A DNA stretch of 64,000 nt from Symbiodinium sp. CCMP2592 (GCA_905221615.1 CAJNDT010001846.1:149501-213500), one strand, 5' to 3'; shown: positions 22,864 to 33,899, numbered from the stretch's first letter. Translations and numbers: made by a program. The notes: generated by a model not told the origin, from the sequence alone.

Positions 22864-23101
22864 ACCCAGAAAGTCCAATATTTATTGAGTCATCAAGTAG
22901 TGCAGGAACATACCTTAAATCTTGATAATCAAGTCCCCTGCACTCTATGTTTCTGTAGGAGCCTTGATAACTAGAATACGTAGGGTTTTGGGGCCCTTTA
23001 TGCTATATTCACAATAAGGACCCCCCCCCAAACATGGTATAGGTAATTATTAAGACCCCTACATCATACTCCTTACTTAGGGGAGTATCGGGCTCTCTGG
23101 G
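22864..23101. mobile_element. Family E element carrying a nested F element
   Basis: The left arm ACCCAGAAAGTCCAATAT and right arm ATCGGGCTCTCTGG flank an F element at 22956-23061. Confidence 0.7.
22956..23061. mobile_element. Family F element nested in E
   Basis: TAGGAGCCTTGATAACTAGA at the left, AATTATTAAGACCCCTA at the right; TA at both ends. Confidence 0.65.
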
Positions 23102-23195
23102 TCCCCGAAGCCGAGATGGGAGGAGGATCACCCAATGTAAGATGTCACGAAACCCTCTACTTGGAGTCGGGGGACATAGTAAGTCTAGAGCCAAG

Positions 23196-23236
23196 AGTAA
23201 CCTAGGAATAAAAAGGGTGCACATTTTGGGCCAAAG
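23196..23236. mobile_element. Family I left part
   Basis: AGTAACCTAGGAATAAAAAG followed by diverged sequence. Confidence 0.45.
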
Positions 23237-23319
23237 GGGCTTGCAAGGGAACCTGAATCCTCAGAAAAGGGGAATGAGGGCCTACTCTAGGTCCTAGAAG
23301 TAGCTATCTTATAGACTGA

Positions 23320-24235
23320 TACGTATCGTATCCCCAGTTAGGATCCTTTTTAGAGTCTTAGAGCTCCAGAACTGTAGACCCTAAACCCCACAAGTTGAAC
23401 CTTTGACCCCAAACCCTAAACCCTGAAAGCCCTAAGCCCATAAACCCTGAAGCCCTAACCCCCCCACCCCTGAACCGAACTCCGACCTCCTCAAGACCTA
23501 CTAGTCCGTTTAGGGCCCCGCCCCAAATTCTGGTGGGATGGTTTAGGGTTTAGGGTGGATTGCGTTTCACATATTTCAAGGCCACTAAACTCTTCGAACT
23601 TACTACGAAGGCGGGTCTCTGCAAAACGGTTTTCAGCGGATTCTCTGTAAATCTGATAGGACGCGAACACGAAACATACACCGCATCATAAAAAAAGACG
23701 CACGACGGGGCATGCATGCGCCGTTCGCGAGCACTGACTAGCCAATCCTCTTGACGTCCAACGATAGCGGTGTATAGTGCGTACCACACTGTTTGGGGGT
23801 TGGTGAGCCCTAGCCAGCCGCGCAAGAGAAGCTTGGCAGCAGCCCGCCTGAAGAAATCGCTTGAGCTGCTTCAGGCTTCTCTCCTTGGTGGACAGAAGGC
23901 TCAGAACTCCTCTTGCTTGTCTTCCAGACGCTTACAGGACCTCCCACAAGCGGAACCCTTGACAAAGGCTGCTTTAACCATGCTGCTAGGATACGCATTT
24001 ATGGGGTTCTGTCACTGTCTTTCAGATCTCAGATCCCTCAACAAGGTGTCTACGTAGTACCTCACGTTTTCCAGGATTCAGGTTTCAGGGTCTTCTGGGG
24101 ATTCCAAGGGCTTCTGCTTTCCGCTAACTACGCGAGAACTGCGTCAGGAAATGACAAACTGAGTGCTGAAGCTCCCTGTATGGCAGCTTCTGAATGTGAG
24201 GGACCCCAAATAAGCCGTGGATCGCCCCGAGAGGT
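23320..24235. other. CCCTAAA cluster then unique island
   Basis: CCCTAAA-type motifs at 23380-23470. From 23560 to 24230 there are none, and overlapping short frames occur on both strands. No product recognised; a split gene is possible. Confidence 0.35.
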
Positions 24236-24359
24236 TACTTAAAGGCTCATAGGACTTAGTAAGTATGGTTGTAAGTAGGTTATAACTAGGATAACCCTAC
24301 TTAGGGGACTTATAGCCCCAATTATAACCTACTTACTAAGTCCCATGATCCTCTAAGTA
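24236..24359. mobile_element. Family A element
   Basis: TACTTAAAGGCTCATAGGAC at the left, CCCATGATCCTCTAAGTA at the right; orientation 1. Confidence 0.92.
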
Positions 24360-24461
24360 GGTTTTAGAGCCGAAGAAGCCACAACACAGAGCGAGGAGCA
24401 AGAGACCGACACGGCAGCCCTCCAAATCAACCATGCGCACACCCCCTAAACCACTAAACCC

Positions 24462-24585
24462 TACTTGAAGGCCCAGGGGACTTAGTAACTCGGTTACAAG
24501 TAGGGTTATAATTCGGGTAGCTCCACTTAGGGTACATCTTACCCTGCTTATAAACTACTTACTAAGTCGCCCGGGCCTCTAAGTA
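24462..24585. mobile_element. Family A element, diverged
   Basis: TACTTGAAGGCCCAGGGGAC at the left, TCGCCCGGGCCTCTAAGTA at the right. Here both arms carry the same GGCCC change. Confidence 0.8.
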
Positions 24586-24620
24586 CACCGGAGAACTTCG
24601 AATCCGAAAGTCGCAAGCCC

Positions 24621-24716
24621 TACTTGTCGGGTATCATGGGGAACTCAAGGGTAATGTTTTGGTTATATAAAGATTATATAGGTGCTATACTACCCCAAAA
24701 AAGTTAACGACTACTA
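24621..24716. mobile_element. Family K element
   Basis: TACTTGTCGGGTATCATGGG at the left, AGTTAACGACTACTA at the right. Confidence 0.8.
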
Positions 24717-24870
24717 GGAAGCCCAGGGGCCGTCAATAGCTTGTCTGCCACAGCATGGCCGGAAGCTGCGAACCGGTCCTGCTTGGAGGTTCAGGGTGTT
24801 ACTCAGACGCCCAGGGATAGTAACCCCGAATTTCTCTAAACCCTCTAAAATCCCTAAATCCCTAAACCCT

Positions 24871-24975
24871 ATTTAAGTAGCTTATACTTGGAGTTATAAC
24901 TCCTCAAAGTGGGGTTCTCCTAGCTTTTTCACCCTACTTATAACCTACTAACTAAGTGCCGGGGCCTTCCTGTAG
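24871..24975. mobile_element. Family A element, decayed
   Basis: Core GTTATAACTCCTCAAAGTGG and right arm CTACTAACTAAGTGCCGGGG. Confidence 0.5.
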
Positions 24976-25369
24976 GGTCTTGTAAGACTCCTGTAAGGTG
25001 GCCTTTAACGGGTTTTAGCAGGGCTCAGGTTTGGAGGGGTTTCTGGTTGTGAGCTAAACATGTAGCTGTATCTATAACCCAGGTATGGTCGTGACCTGGT
25101 AAATCTAGGGTTTGGGGTTGTTTTCATCGTTCAGTTTTCTGTGGTGTACCCAATGCCTCAGGAGTGGGTAAGCGGGTTATACCTGGGGCTATAAGTCCCG
25201 AAGTGAGGTTATCCTGACTCGTTCACCTTCCCTAGAAGGTACTTGCCAAGTCTCTTGAAAAACCATTGATTCCAAAAAACCGCAAAAACCTGAACCCAAA
25301 GACCCTGAAAACCTAAACCCGAAACCCTAAAGCAAACCCTAAACCCCCAAAGACCCCTGAAACTACCAA

Positions 25370-25446
25370 ACCCTACTTCTTTGTAGGCTGTTATTATATA
25401 AACCCTGATATGCAATTTACAGGGGGTTTGGTAGGTTAAGGTATGC
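25370..25446. mobile_element. Family R foldback
   Basis: AAACTACCAAACCCTACTTC at the left, GGGGTTTGGTAGGTTAAGG at the right. Related copy at 27778. Confidence 0.6.
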
Positions 25447-25657
25447 TGAGGGTTCAGCATCCGAGGTGCTTGGGGTTGATCTACACGGATTGCGTTTAGC
25501 TTTGAGCATAGCAATAAATGAACCCCTAAACCCAAAACCCCTGAACCCAAAGACCCCTACAGTAAACCCCAGACTAGGTGGCTCCTTTAAAGGGGATTAT
25601 AAGGGTTCCTTTAAAGGGCTCTATAAGGGTACTAAAAGGGTTTAGGATGTATAATTA

Positions 25658-25770
25658 GTAAACCCCATGAAGTTGGAAACCGGATTAAGGCCAAATAGCG
25701 CTGGGATTCCCTCTACATTACTTTTCAGGATCGAGGCCATGGGGTTTCCAACTTTTGGGCTTCTACTGTA
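25658..25770. mobile_element. Family C element (C-B composite)
   Basis: TAAACCCCATGAAGTTGGAA at the left, GTTTCCAACTTTTGGGCTTC at the right. With the following B element it mirrors 7245-7460 in opposite orientation. Confidence 0.78.
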
Positions 25771-25774
25771 CATG

Positions 25775-25846
25775 GGACTTTCCGAATATAGGGGACCCTA
25801 ATAGTAGGATCCTTATTATAAGGACCCCAAGTAAGGTACCCCTAAC
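25775..25846. mobile_element. Family B element, shortened
   Basis: GACTTTCCGAATATAGGGGA at the left; the right end AAGGTACCCCTAA lacks the TTTTCGGAAAC terminus. Confidence 0.7.
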
Positions 25847-26052
25847 CCCTAAACCCAAAGACCCCTACTGTAGCCAAACCCCGAAACCCCCGGCTTTGTG
25901 TCGCCTCCAGACTTTTCAGCTCTGCAGGTTTGGCTCGCAGGGTCCTGTGGTTGCGGTATCACAGGGGCCTTAATAGTTAGAATAGGGTTCCTTTAAAAGG
26001 GCTCCTTGAAGAGGTCTATAAGGGATCTCGAGTGGGGCTCTATGATATAGTA

Positions 26053-26150
26053 TAGGGGCATGATAATTAGAATAGGGTTTTGGGGCCCATTATACTAGAA
26101 TTATAATAAGGAACCACCCAAAATAGTATTGGTAATCATTTAGGCCCTTA
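26053..26150. mobile_element. Family F element, well preserved
   Basis: TAGGGGCATGATAATTAGAA at the left, TGGTAATCATTTAGGCCCTT plus A at the right. A half copy precedes it at 25972-26000. Confidence 0.75.
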
Positions 26151-26313
26151 TACTAACTGTTAGAAGAGGGGTTTAAGGGTTCGGGTGTCAGGGCTTAGGA
26201 TTTGGGATTAGGGTTTGGGGTCAGGGTTTTTAGGGCTTAGGAAATGAGGTTTAGGTTTTCGGGTTTCCGGGCTAGGATTTGTAGTTGGGGGGTTAGGGTT
26301 TAGGGTTCTAGTG

Positions 26314-26420
26314 TTAAGAGTCATGGCACTTAGTAAGTAGGTTATAACTGGGGTTATAAGTCGACTAGGTGGGGTTATCCTAATTAGCACCTGCATCTAA
26401 GTCCCATGAGCCTTCAAGTA
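26314..26420. mobile_element. Family A element, internally deleted
   Basis: The left arm GAGTCATGGCACTTAGTAAG, the core GTGGGGTTATCCTAATTA and the right arm CCCATGAGCCTTCAAGTA. Confidence 0.75.
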
Positions 26421-26439
26421 AGGTTTTCTAGCTCCTGTA

Positions 26440-26559
26440 CCCAGACCCCCAGGAGGATCTAGAAAGTAGATCCCCTAATTTGGGCCCCGATACTACTAAG
26501 GGTACTTTATAGGAACCCCAGTAAGGGATCTACTTTTGGGATCCTCGCGGGGGTCTGGG
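26440..26559. mobile_element. Family G foldback
   Basis: CCCAGACCCCCAGGAGGATC at the left, GATCCTCGCGGGGGTCTGGG at the right, flanked by TA on both sides. Confidence 0.85.
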
Positions 26560-26569
26560 TAAGCATGCT

Positions 26570-27250
26570 GCTGCGGGTTCTGTAAGGGTGTTGATCAGGG
26601 CTTATCCGGTTGCAGCTTAGCGGCCTTATGAGTGAGGATAGGATTTGGGGTGTCAGTCTACTACCTGTAATTGAGGAATATACAGTAAACTATGAAACGC
26701 TAAATATTCCCGCTCCATATTCTTAAAATAAACTAAATTCCGTAAATAAGCAGTATTGCGTGCGATGTAATGGGGTTCCTACGGGCTTACCTCGGAGGGA
26801 GCGGATACGCTTTTTCATTGATCTGCTCATTCCGTTGTCAATGCCGGCATCCCAAACTCTGCGGGGCCATTCCGGCATGTGTATTGGCTTCGCAGGGTCG
26901 TTTGCTGTGAAGTTTCAGTTTTAGGGCCGATGCGTCCAGTGCTACAAATGGTTCTCGAACTCTCAAACCGAAACACCAAAACCCTAAACCCCAACAACCT
27001 TCACACGATTTGTTGACCTCAAGTTCCGATAGTATCCCTTTAAAAAGGGAACCCTAGGTAATTATTAAGGCCCGTATGTTATAGTATATACCCTTATAGA
27101 TCCCTTATAGACCTCTCAAATGCCATACCCTGTGCTTTCATGGCCTTGAAGATGTGCCCTCCAACGATGCTGCTCATCCTAGAGCCCTCGACCCTAAGCC
27201 CTCACTGGCTGCATCCAACGAGGCAGCTCAATGGGTGTTTAAAGAGTTGA
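26570..27250. other. Unique spacer
   Basis: A few CCCTAAA motifs and an S phrase (TACCCTTATAGATCCCTTAT) near 27090; no gene. Confidence 0.35.
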
Positions 27251-27364
27251 TACTGTTGATGGACAAAAACCTGCATGTCCCTAAGGACTCGAAGGACTCT
27301 AAACTATGGGAACTATGGTTTATTCCTTATAAAGGGCAATGCAGGATTTTGTCCATCAGCAGTA
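27251..27364. mobile_element. Family D2 element
   Basis: TACTGTTGATGGACAAAAAC at the left, GATTTTGTCCATCAGCAGTA at the right. Confidence 0.85.
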
Positions 27365-27495
27365 CGGGTTATATAACGTCTTCACATGGGTTGGAAAGCT
27401 AGGAAAAGCATTCCTTTGGGGCCCCGGAGAGCAATATCACCAGAGTCGTGCTCGGGAATGGGGCTTCAGGGTTTCAGGGTCTTAGGCCCGCAAGT

Positions 27496-27584
27496 TACCC
27501 AGGGACTCCAATATCCCTTAAGAAAGAATGTACCTTAAACTATAGTAGGACTCCTGATATGATTTAAGGTATACTCCTTAACTA
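27496..27584. mobile_element. Family E element, right arm lost at a G insertion
   Basis: ACCCAGGGACTCCAATATCC through AGGTATACTCCTTAACTA, then family G begins. Confidence 0.7.
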
Positions 27585-27700
27585 CCCAGACCCCCGGGAG
27601 GATCCAAAAAGTAGATCCCTTACTGGGGGTTCCGATAAAGTATCCTTAGTAGGGCCCCAAATTAGGGGATCTACTTTCTAGATCCTCGCGGGGGTCTGGG
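27585..27700. mobile_element. Family G foldback abutting E
   Basis: CCCAGACCCCCGGGAGGATC at the left, CCTCGCGGGGGTCTGGG at the right; flanked by CTA on each side. Confidence 0.85.
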
Positions 27701-27777
27701 CTAAGTTTCCTTGTGACCCCTTCTGCCATGGTCCGTAAGCAAGCGTATCCAAGTGCTGTGATCCTGCACCCAAAACA

Positions 27778-27890
27778 TACCGTAAACTACCATAACCTAC
27801 TTTTTGTAGGCTCTTGTCATACTCCAAACAGGAATTTATAGGGACCCTACAAAAAAGGTAGGTTTTGGTAGGTTAAGATAGACCATAAAA
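27778..27890. mobile_element. Family R foldback
   Basis: ACCGTAAACTACCATAACCT at the left, GGTAGGTTTTGGTAGGTTAA at the right, with TTTTTGTAGG/CCTACAAAAA inner arms. Confidence 0.65.
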
Positions 27891-28237
27891 TGAGCTTGGA
27901 CTCTGGTGCTGCAGTCCTGGGCTTTCAGCTTCCCTGCCCAAGCATGGAATAACATCTTTCATTGTTTAGGGTTTAGGGTGATCGATGCGCAGGAAGGCCA
28001 GAAACGATTCCCGCCTAGATAATAAGAGTAAAGAGTACTGTGTACTGCAGAAGGGAAACCTAAAACAGAAACCCCGACCCGAGAGAAACCGATCCATCCC
28101 TAAACCGCATCTCTTAAAATGAAGGCGCTGCTAAGCTACGCACTCAGTGGTGAGAGGCTGCTCAGGTACGTGCTTGCCGCAACATCTACTTGAGTCACGT
28201 GGCAGGGGTTGCAACCTCATTGATGTGCAGCACCAAC
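27891..28237. other. Unique spacer
   Basis: One TTTAGGG pair near 27966; otherwise nothing recognised. Confidence 0.35.
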
Positions 28238-28361
28238 TACTTAAAGGCTCATGGGACTTAGTAAGTAAGGTTATAAGTAGGTTATAATTAGGATAACCCC
28301 ACTTAGGGGACTTATAACCCCAGTTATAACCTACTTACTAAGTCCCACGATCCTCCAAATA
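28238..28361. mobile_element. Family A element
   Basis: TACTTAAAGGCTCATGGGAC at the left, CCCACGATCCTCCAAATA at the right; orientation 1. Confidence 0.9.
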
Positions 28362-28467
28362 GGGTTTAGGGTGGTGTAGGGATTTAGGGGTTTTTGGAGG
28401 TTTAGAGTATTTCTGGGTTTAGGGTTTAGGGTGCTGTACTGCCAATATGGTAAGGCCAATATCCGGA

Positions 28468-28663
28468 CCCAGAGGGCCCAAGACCCCTTCATTCAGGAAT
28501 CTGGGTTAAATCGGACTATGAAGCCCCTTATAGCCCAGACCCCCGGGAGGATCTAGAAAGTAGATCCCCTATACTACTTTATAGGAGCCCCCATTAAGGG
28601 ATCTACTTTTTGGATCCTCCAAAGGGGGTCTGGGAGTCTAATGGGGTATTGGGCTCTCTGGGG
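28468..28663. mobile_element. Family E element carrying a nested G element
   Basis: The left arm CCCAGAGGGCCCAAGACCCC and right arm GGGGTATTGGGCTCTCTGGG flank the G insertion at 28534-28634. Confidence 0.8.
28534..28634. mobile_element. Family G foldback nested in E
   Basis: CCCAGACCCCCGGGAGGATC at the left, GGATCCTCCAAAGGGGGTCT plus GGG at the right; AG on both flanks. Confidence 0.85.
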
Positions 28664-28765
28664 CTTGGTTTACGACGTCCAGCGACCACACCGCAGCATC
28701 CGGCCTGCGCTCATCATCGGCGTGAGGACCCCAGCCCAAAACCACAAACCCTAACTGAAGAACTC

Positions 28766-28862
28766 ACCCCTAAAGTAAGGAATGTACCTGAAACCATAAC
28801 ACTGAAGCCCCTGATAATGCACGGTAAAATCCTTAATTGAGGGGTATTGGGCTCCCTGGGAT
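28766..28862. mobile_element. Family E element, left end lost
   Basis: ACCCCTAAAGTAAGGAATGT at the left, GGGGTATTGGGCTCCCTGGG at the right. Confidence 0.65.
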
Positions 28863-29895
28863 GAAGCCAACAATCTGACGTGGCTGCAAGAGTCCTCTTC
28901 GGCACTTCTTTGCCGGCGGGATCCCAGTAGACCTGGAGAGATTCTTGCCGCTCTGCTTTGGGCTGAAGGGCTTGTAAAAGTCAATATGTGCTTGATGGAG
29001 GTTTTAGGATTTGGTTGCTATAGATTTCCTTCTGGCTTCTGGCAGGTTTCCTGGCAAGGTTCCTACTGCTTAGACGAGAAGCTGCGTTCTGAGGGCAGCA
29101 GGGTTTAGGGGCAGCGAGCAGGCTTCACATGGAATGTTTAATCTCCGTTTCAAGAGCCAGGTCCTGAAAAGCACAAACCTTTCCTTACATTTTCTCAGAA
29201 ACTTTGGGACCCTGATACAGACCCTAAACCCTAAACCCTGAAGCCGTCAAGTCAATAACCACAAAAGGATCCAATGGAAAGTGACCCCGAACTTCCTGAT
29301 CCCCATCCCTCTCTCACAGATAGAAGCCCACGAAGTGTAATGTGCGCCCCTGTGCATAGAGTGTTCGGACGTTTCAGGGTGGTTCTCTACGAAATCCCTA
29401 AAAGTGGATTAATGTTTAGAGTTTAAGGCCTACGGCATCGAAGGAGGCTCCGGCCATAACCCGGCCCCGATGCCAAGTGCCCTCATCCCTCAAATGCTTT
29501 CAATGTAAACGCAACGATAACCTAAACCCTAAAACAAAAACTTTCAATATCAATCACCATCATTATTTAACGGAGACTCCCCAAAGCCAGTCCACCGTTA
29601 ATTAGCCCGCAGCACCAGAAGCCTTCTTTGACAAAGTCATGTGTAAGGACATCAGAAGGACGAACCCTAAAGAGGTAGGCTACTGGGATGCCCTCAACCC
29701 TAAACCCGTCTCGGGGAACTTAAAGCAGCAAAGCAGGAAACTGCTGATGGGTTTAAAGGCTTCGAAGCTTCCCATGGTCTAAACCCTAAACCCTAAACCC
29801 TAAACTCTCAACCCTAAAAGCCTAGGGGGGGAGGCCTTTGGAACGTTTTCGCACACGAAGGTCCAGGCTTCAGGGTTTAGCTGAACACTAAAGTG
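28863..29895. other. Spacer
   Basis: Scattered CCCTAAA (29222-29240 and 29780-29815); otherwise unique with no gene recognised. Confidence 0.4.
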
Positions 29896-29898
29896 AAT

Positions 29899-30104
29899 CC
29901 CAGAAGGTTGGAACATGGATTTACGGTGGATGATATAAATCCTGCATTACCTTAAGGACCCTAAACTATGGGAATTATGGTGTATTCTTTATTATGGGTA
30001 ATGCAGGATTTCTACCATCAACCGTAGGATGATTAGCGCTGGGATGCCCTATACTTTACCTTATGGGCAAGAGGACAAAGGTTAATGATGCTCCAACTGT
30101 CTGG
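29899..30104. mobile_element. Family C element carrying a nested D element
   Basis: CCAGAAGGTTGGAACATGG at the left, CTCCAACTGTCTGG at the right. D sits at a TA 23 bp from the left end. Confidence 0.85.
29922..30026. mobile_element. Family D element nested in C
   Basis: TA (29922-29923), CGGTGGATGATATAAATCC ... CCATCAACCG, TA (30025-30026). Removing the insert and one TA restores the C sequence seen in reverse at 10890-11004. Confidence 0.92.
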
Positions 30105-30444
30105 TTCTACCTGATACGGATTTGCTAGCAACAGCAGCAGTAGCAGCAGTCCTAGTCCTGGCCCTAAACCTACACCCGAAGGAATCTCCCTAATTGTTCC
30201 AGTCGGAGCAGGCTGTTGAAACCTAAGCATCGCGAATGGGCTAGGGAGCACTTTTAACACACTACACACAACCGCCAAAGGACCCCCAAAGCTCTCAAAC
30301 CTTAATCCCCAAAACCACAGAAAAGACTCAAGGCTGGACGTTCAAACGGACGAAGGACGCTTTGCAGCGCTGAGGCTTGCACTGCTTTGTTGTTGGCCTG
30401 CGGCCGATCGGGGCTGACAGATTTGAGTGTCGTGGGTTTCTGGG

Positions 30445-30670
30445 GCTTTAGGGTTTAGGGTAACCCTAAACCCTAAACCCTAATTAACCCTAAACCCTCA
30501 ACCCTAAACCCTAAACCCTAATTAACCCTAAACCCTAAATCCCTACATCCCTGAAACCCTAGACCTCGTGAGGGCCTGCGGTCTTGTCAGTGCGGTAGGG
30601 TCTCAGGGTTTTATGGTATTAGGGGTTTAGGGTTTAGGGTTTAGGGTTTTAGGGTATTAGGGCTTTGTGA
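30445..30670. repeat. Head-to-head telomere-type tracts
   Basis: CTTTAGGGTTTAGGG joins directly to TAACCCTAAACCCTAAACCC at about 30461. C-strand repeats with AATTAACCC variants follow to 30560, then G-strand repeats at 30615-30665. Confidence 0.85.
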
Positions 30671-30697
30671 AGGCGTAAGATTTAGGCTCTACAAAGG

Positions 30698-30822
30698 GCT
30701 CAAGGGAATGAGAAAGTAGCTTACTATGCGGGTGATAAGTCTCCCAAGTGGGGATATCCTTATCCTTATAATAACTGTATTTCTGTCCTTACTTACCAAG
30801 TCCCACGAGCCTTCGAGCGAGT
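30698..30822. mobile_element. Family A element, decayed
   Basis: Core TAAGTCTCCCAAGTGGGGAT and right arm CCAAGTCCCACGAGCCTTCG. Confidence 0.55.
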
Positions 30823-30971
30823 TTAGGATTCTGGTGCCCCCCCCCACAATCGCAAATCTTCAATTTTAGGGTTTAGGGTGTAGGGCTTGAAACCCAAAAG
30901 CAGCCCATAGCAGCTTGCTTGAAGCCCGTCGAACCCCAATTAAACCGCCAGCGACCAAGTTACCTAGCAAA

Positions 30972-31080
30972 GCAGGGGCATTTATAAGTGGAATAGGGTG
31001 TTGGAGGGGATTTAGAAAACGGTATATCTATCAGAAGGAACCCTAGGGAGTTGTAGCCTTAGTTATTTAGGTCCCTGTAT
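30972..31080. mobile_element. Family F element, decayed
   Basis: AGGGGCATTTATAAGTGGAA at the left, TTAGTTATTTAGGTCCCTGT at the right. Confidence 0.5.
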
Positions 31081-31444
31081 AACTCCACAGCCTAAACCTG
31101 ACACCCACACCCCGAAGCCGGAAAGCCATGCCTCACTTGAGCTACTGCCAATGTTGCGGGTGCACCTGGTTCCCCTAACCCCTGAGCTCTAAGTGTAGGC
31201 TAGGATTTTGGGGTTTTGGGTTCCAATTGGAATGAGGCCAGAGTATGTCCCCGACATAGAACCCTATATGTTAGGCCTTCTTTTTATACTCGCCCGCCTC
31301 CCGTCTGTACAAATATGGGGGCTTAGCTACAGATTAGAGTCCGGATATTGGCCTTACCATATTGGCAGTACAGCACCCCAAACCCTAAACCCAGAATTAC
31401 TCTAAACCTCTAAAATCCCTAAATCCCTAAACCACCCTGGACCC

Positions 31445-31675
31445 TATTTAGAGGATCATGGGACTTAGTAAGTAAGTTATAACTGGGGTTATAAGTTCCC
31501 TAAGTGGGTTTTCCCCTCTTACAACCTACTTATACCCTTGCTTACTAAGTCCCATGAGCCTTCAAGTAGACCCTAAACCCCAAACCCAAAAAGGGAGCGC
31601 TATTATAGAACCCTATAGCACCCTCAAAATAAGGAACCCTAAACCTGCGTCCGCTGAGGCTTTAAGTAAAACCTA
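31445..31675. mobile_element. Family A element plus S spacer and solo arm remnant
   Basis: Full A at 31445-31568 (orientation 2). Then an S-type spacer (ATTATAGAACCCTATAGCAC) and an arm remnant GCTGAGGCTTTAAGTA. Confidence 0.8.
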
Positions 31676-32690
31676 ATCAGAGCACTTTGCTAAAGCCTAA
31701 ACCCCCTAAACCCTAAAAGTCTAATCAGACCACTTTGCTTGCCTTCTGCCAGAGCTGTCGATCGGCAGTCTGCTCTTGGAAAGCAAGTTCGAACACCTAA
31801 GTTTTTCAGGGCATAGGGTTTAGGGTTTAGGGTGGTATATTCAAGGGCTCAGAGGACTTAGTAAGTAGGCGCTTCAGGAGGGGCCCTTTAGGGTGTTTTG
31901 GCTTAGAGTTTCAAGGCTGATTGGGGACTTTGTCAGTTAAGTAAGTGGTTTGGGGTCCTGTAAGGGTATGGAGCCGAGAGTTTCAGGGCTTACTTGGACT
32001 TTGTAAGTAGGTGTTTTGGGGCCGTTTTAAGGGTTTAGAGGTTTAGGGTTTAGGGTAGGTCAGGAGACTTAGTTAGCGGGTGGTTTCGGGTCCTTTAACG
32101 GTTAGGGTTTAGGAGTTCAGGGTTTAGGGTATTTGCTCAAGGGACTGAGAAAAAAGGTTCTAGTTGGGGTCCTTAAGTCCCTTGAGTGTGGTTGTCCGAA
32201 TTCGATCCTTACTCAAAAGTTGCCTATGCTCACCACTATGCCAGAATCTAAGGAGACCACCTAGAAAGTGATACAAGCCAAGTATCCGTTAATTGAGCCC
32301 TTATAAGCCCGTATGGTCCTTAAAGGTGAGTAGCTAAGCTTAGGGGACGTTTGCAGTGCTCGACCGAATCCCATGTGCAGGTCCTCCAAAGTTGCGATCA
32401 TCGTCGGGTGGGCTAGCTGCCAGCACCAGAACATCCACCAGCTTGGACACCCTTGACTCTGAGTTCAGCGCATTTTCCTTGTAACCGCTGAGCACTGCAC
32501 GCATGACACCGTGCAATGATGGAGAGCTCCCTCAAGTTATGTTGCTCTTGTTCGCTGTTGCAGGGGTCCAGGGCTCTCTCACATGTTCACATGCAGGCTG
32601 ACTTCATGTGCAGGGCTGACGCTGGTTCAGCCCTCTCGTTTAGCCCTCAGGAGCAGTATACATCCCTTACAAAAAGCACATACTTGGCCG
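31676..32690. other. TTTAGGG-bearing spacer then unique sequence
   Basis: Decayed A arms at 31838-31880 and 32140-32200, with TTTAGGG clusters. From 32330 to 32690 the sequence is unique and grades into the coding-like island. Confidence 0.4.
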
Positions 32691-32693
32691 ACT

Positions 32694-33148
32694 TTACACT
32701 GACCGCGCCTGCTCGTGACGAAGCGAGAGCTCCATTCGCCATGGAACGACCACCGTCTGAGACTTCATGTCTACGGTTCGAAGCGGCTTGAGCGTCTGAA
32801 ACCGAGTAATCATGTGCGGTAACTGAACCAGCTCGCCGATGGTCTTGAGCGTTTGTAGCATCTCGGCCATGGGGATCGGCGTGGCCGTGGTCCTCTTCAG
32901 GCTCTTGGTGGCATGATCCATGCAAGAAAGGTCCATGCCCCCTCGGCCGTCAGCATCTGCTTCGCAACGAGCGCCTGTCCAAACTCGGTCGTCAGCTGCT
33001 CCTGCACCTTCAAATCTCGGTTGCCCAGTTCTTGCCAGTAGGCCGTCGCCAACAGAAGCCGAAGGGGAGTCGTGGGCCTCCATTTGCTGATGCCATTTGC
33101 TGGAGATCTCCAACATCTGTGCGCTTGTGCGGTGTGTCGAAAACGCAA
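32694..33148 (-). pseudogene. Decayed coding fragment, frame broken
   Basis: On the - strand, one frame (33148 to 32897) reads ELGNRDLKVQEQLTTEFGQ and on to AEGAWTFLAWIMPP. Another frame (to 32694) then carries AEMLQTLKTIGELVQLP and FQTLKPLRTVDMKSQ. The composition is coding-like in the first and then the second frame, suggesting one gene fragment with a frameshift near 32930. The family is not identified; a retroelement gag-like fragment is one guess. Confidence 0.35.
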
Positions 33149-33150
33149 AG

Positions 33151-33324
33151 ATCCCAGTACCCCTTCATGTAGGAATATACCTTAAATTCTCAGGGGCTGC
33201 ATTCATTCCTTACGGTGTATATGGGCCCTATACAAGCCCTGAGACACCCCTTCAAGGAGCCCTTCAAGGAACCCTACCTTTAGGCTATTTTCCTTAATTA
33301 AAAGGGGTGTTGGGCTCTCTGGGG
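33151..33324. mobile_element. Family E element with inserted S sequence
   Basis: Left arm CCCAGTACCCCTTCATGTAG, right arm GGGGTGTTGGGCTCTCTGGG. The middle has gained CCTTCAAGGAGCCCTTCAAG-type repeats. Confidence 0.65.
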
Positions 33325-33787
33325 ACTTAGTAAGTAGATAACAGGTAGAGTTATTAGTACCCAATAAAAGGGTCCGACATGGGGTGATGATGCTTGTAAG
33401 TCTACAAACTCAAGAGGTACTTACGGTCCCCTGACTCTCCAAATATTGGGCTCTCTGGGGACTCCGCAGCATTCGAGGGGAAAGCCGACTTCGAGATCTT
33501 CAGGTTGAGGTTTTGGAATCGGGGTTTTTAGCGCTCAGGGTTTTGAAGGGCTTAGGCTTAATGGCTTTAAGCTTCGGATGTAGGAGTTGGGGCTGAATAT
33601 CTCTACGGTTGAAGACTGTTTAGGTTTTTTGGATTTAGAGCTTTCGGGGAGAGTTCTCGCGCACCTTGTCTGGATTCGCAAGATGCTGTGCCCGAGCCGA
33701 GTGGAACACGCCTGGTGCCGGGGACCACTTCCCATTTTGGTGCGGGGTACTGTTGTAAGGCCATTGGGAGACCTTGCCGGACAATAA

Positions 33788-33899
33788 CTAGGATACCCAG
33801 TAACCTAAGCATAAAAAGGCCTCTCTTTTTGGTATTGGGTAACTTTATAAGGAACCTAGGACTACAAAAAGGGAATAAGGGTACTACTGGGCATCCTAG
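33788..33899. mobile_element. Family I element
   Basis: CTAGGATACCCAGTAACCTA at the left, GGTACTACTGGGCATCCTAG at the right. Almost identical to 34305-34416. Confidence 0.9.
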
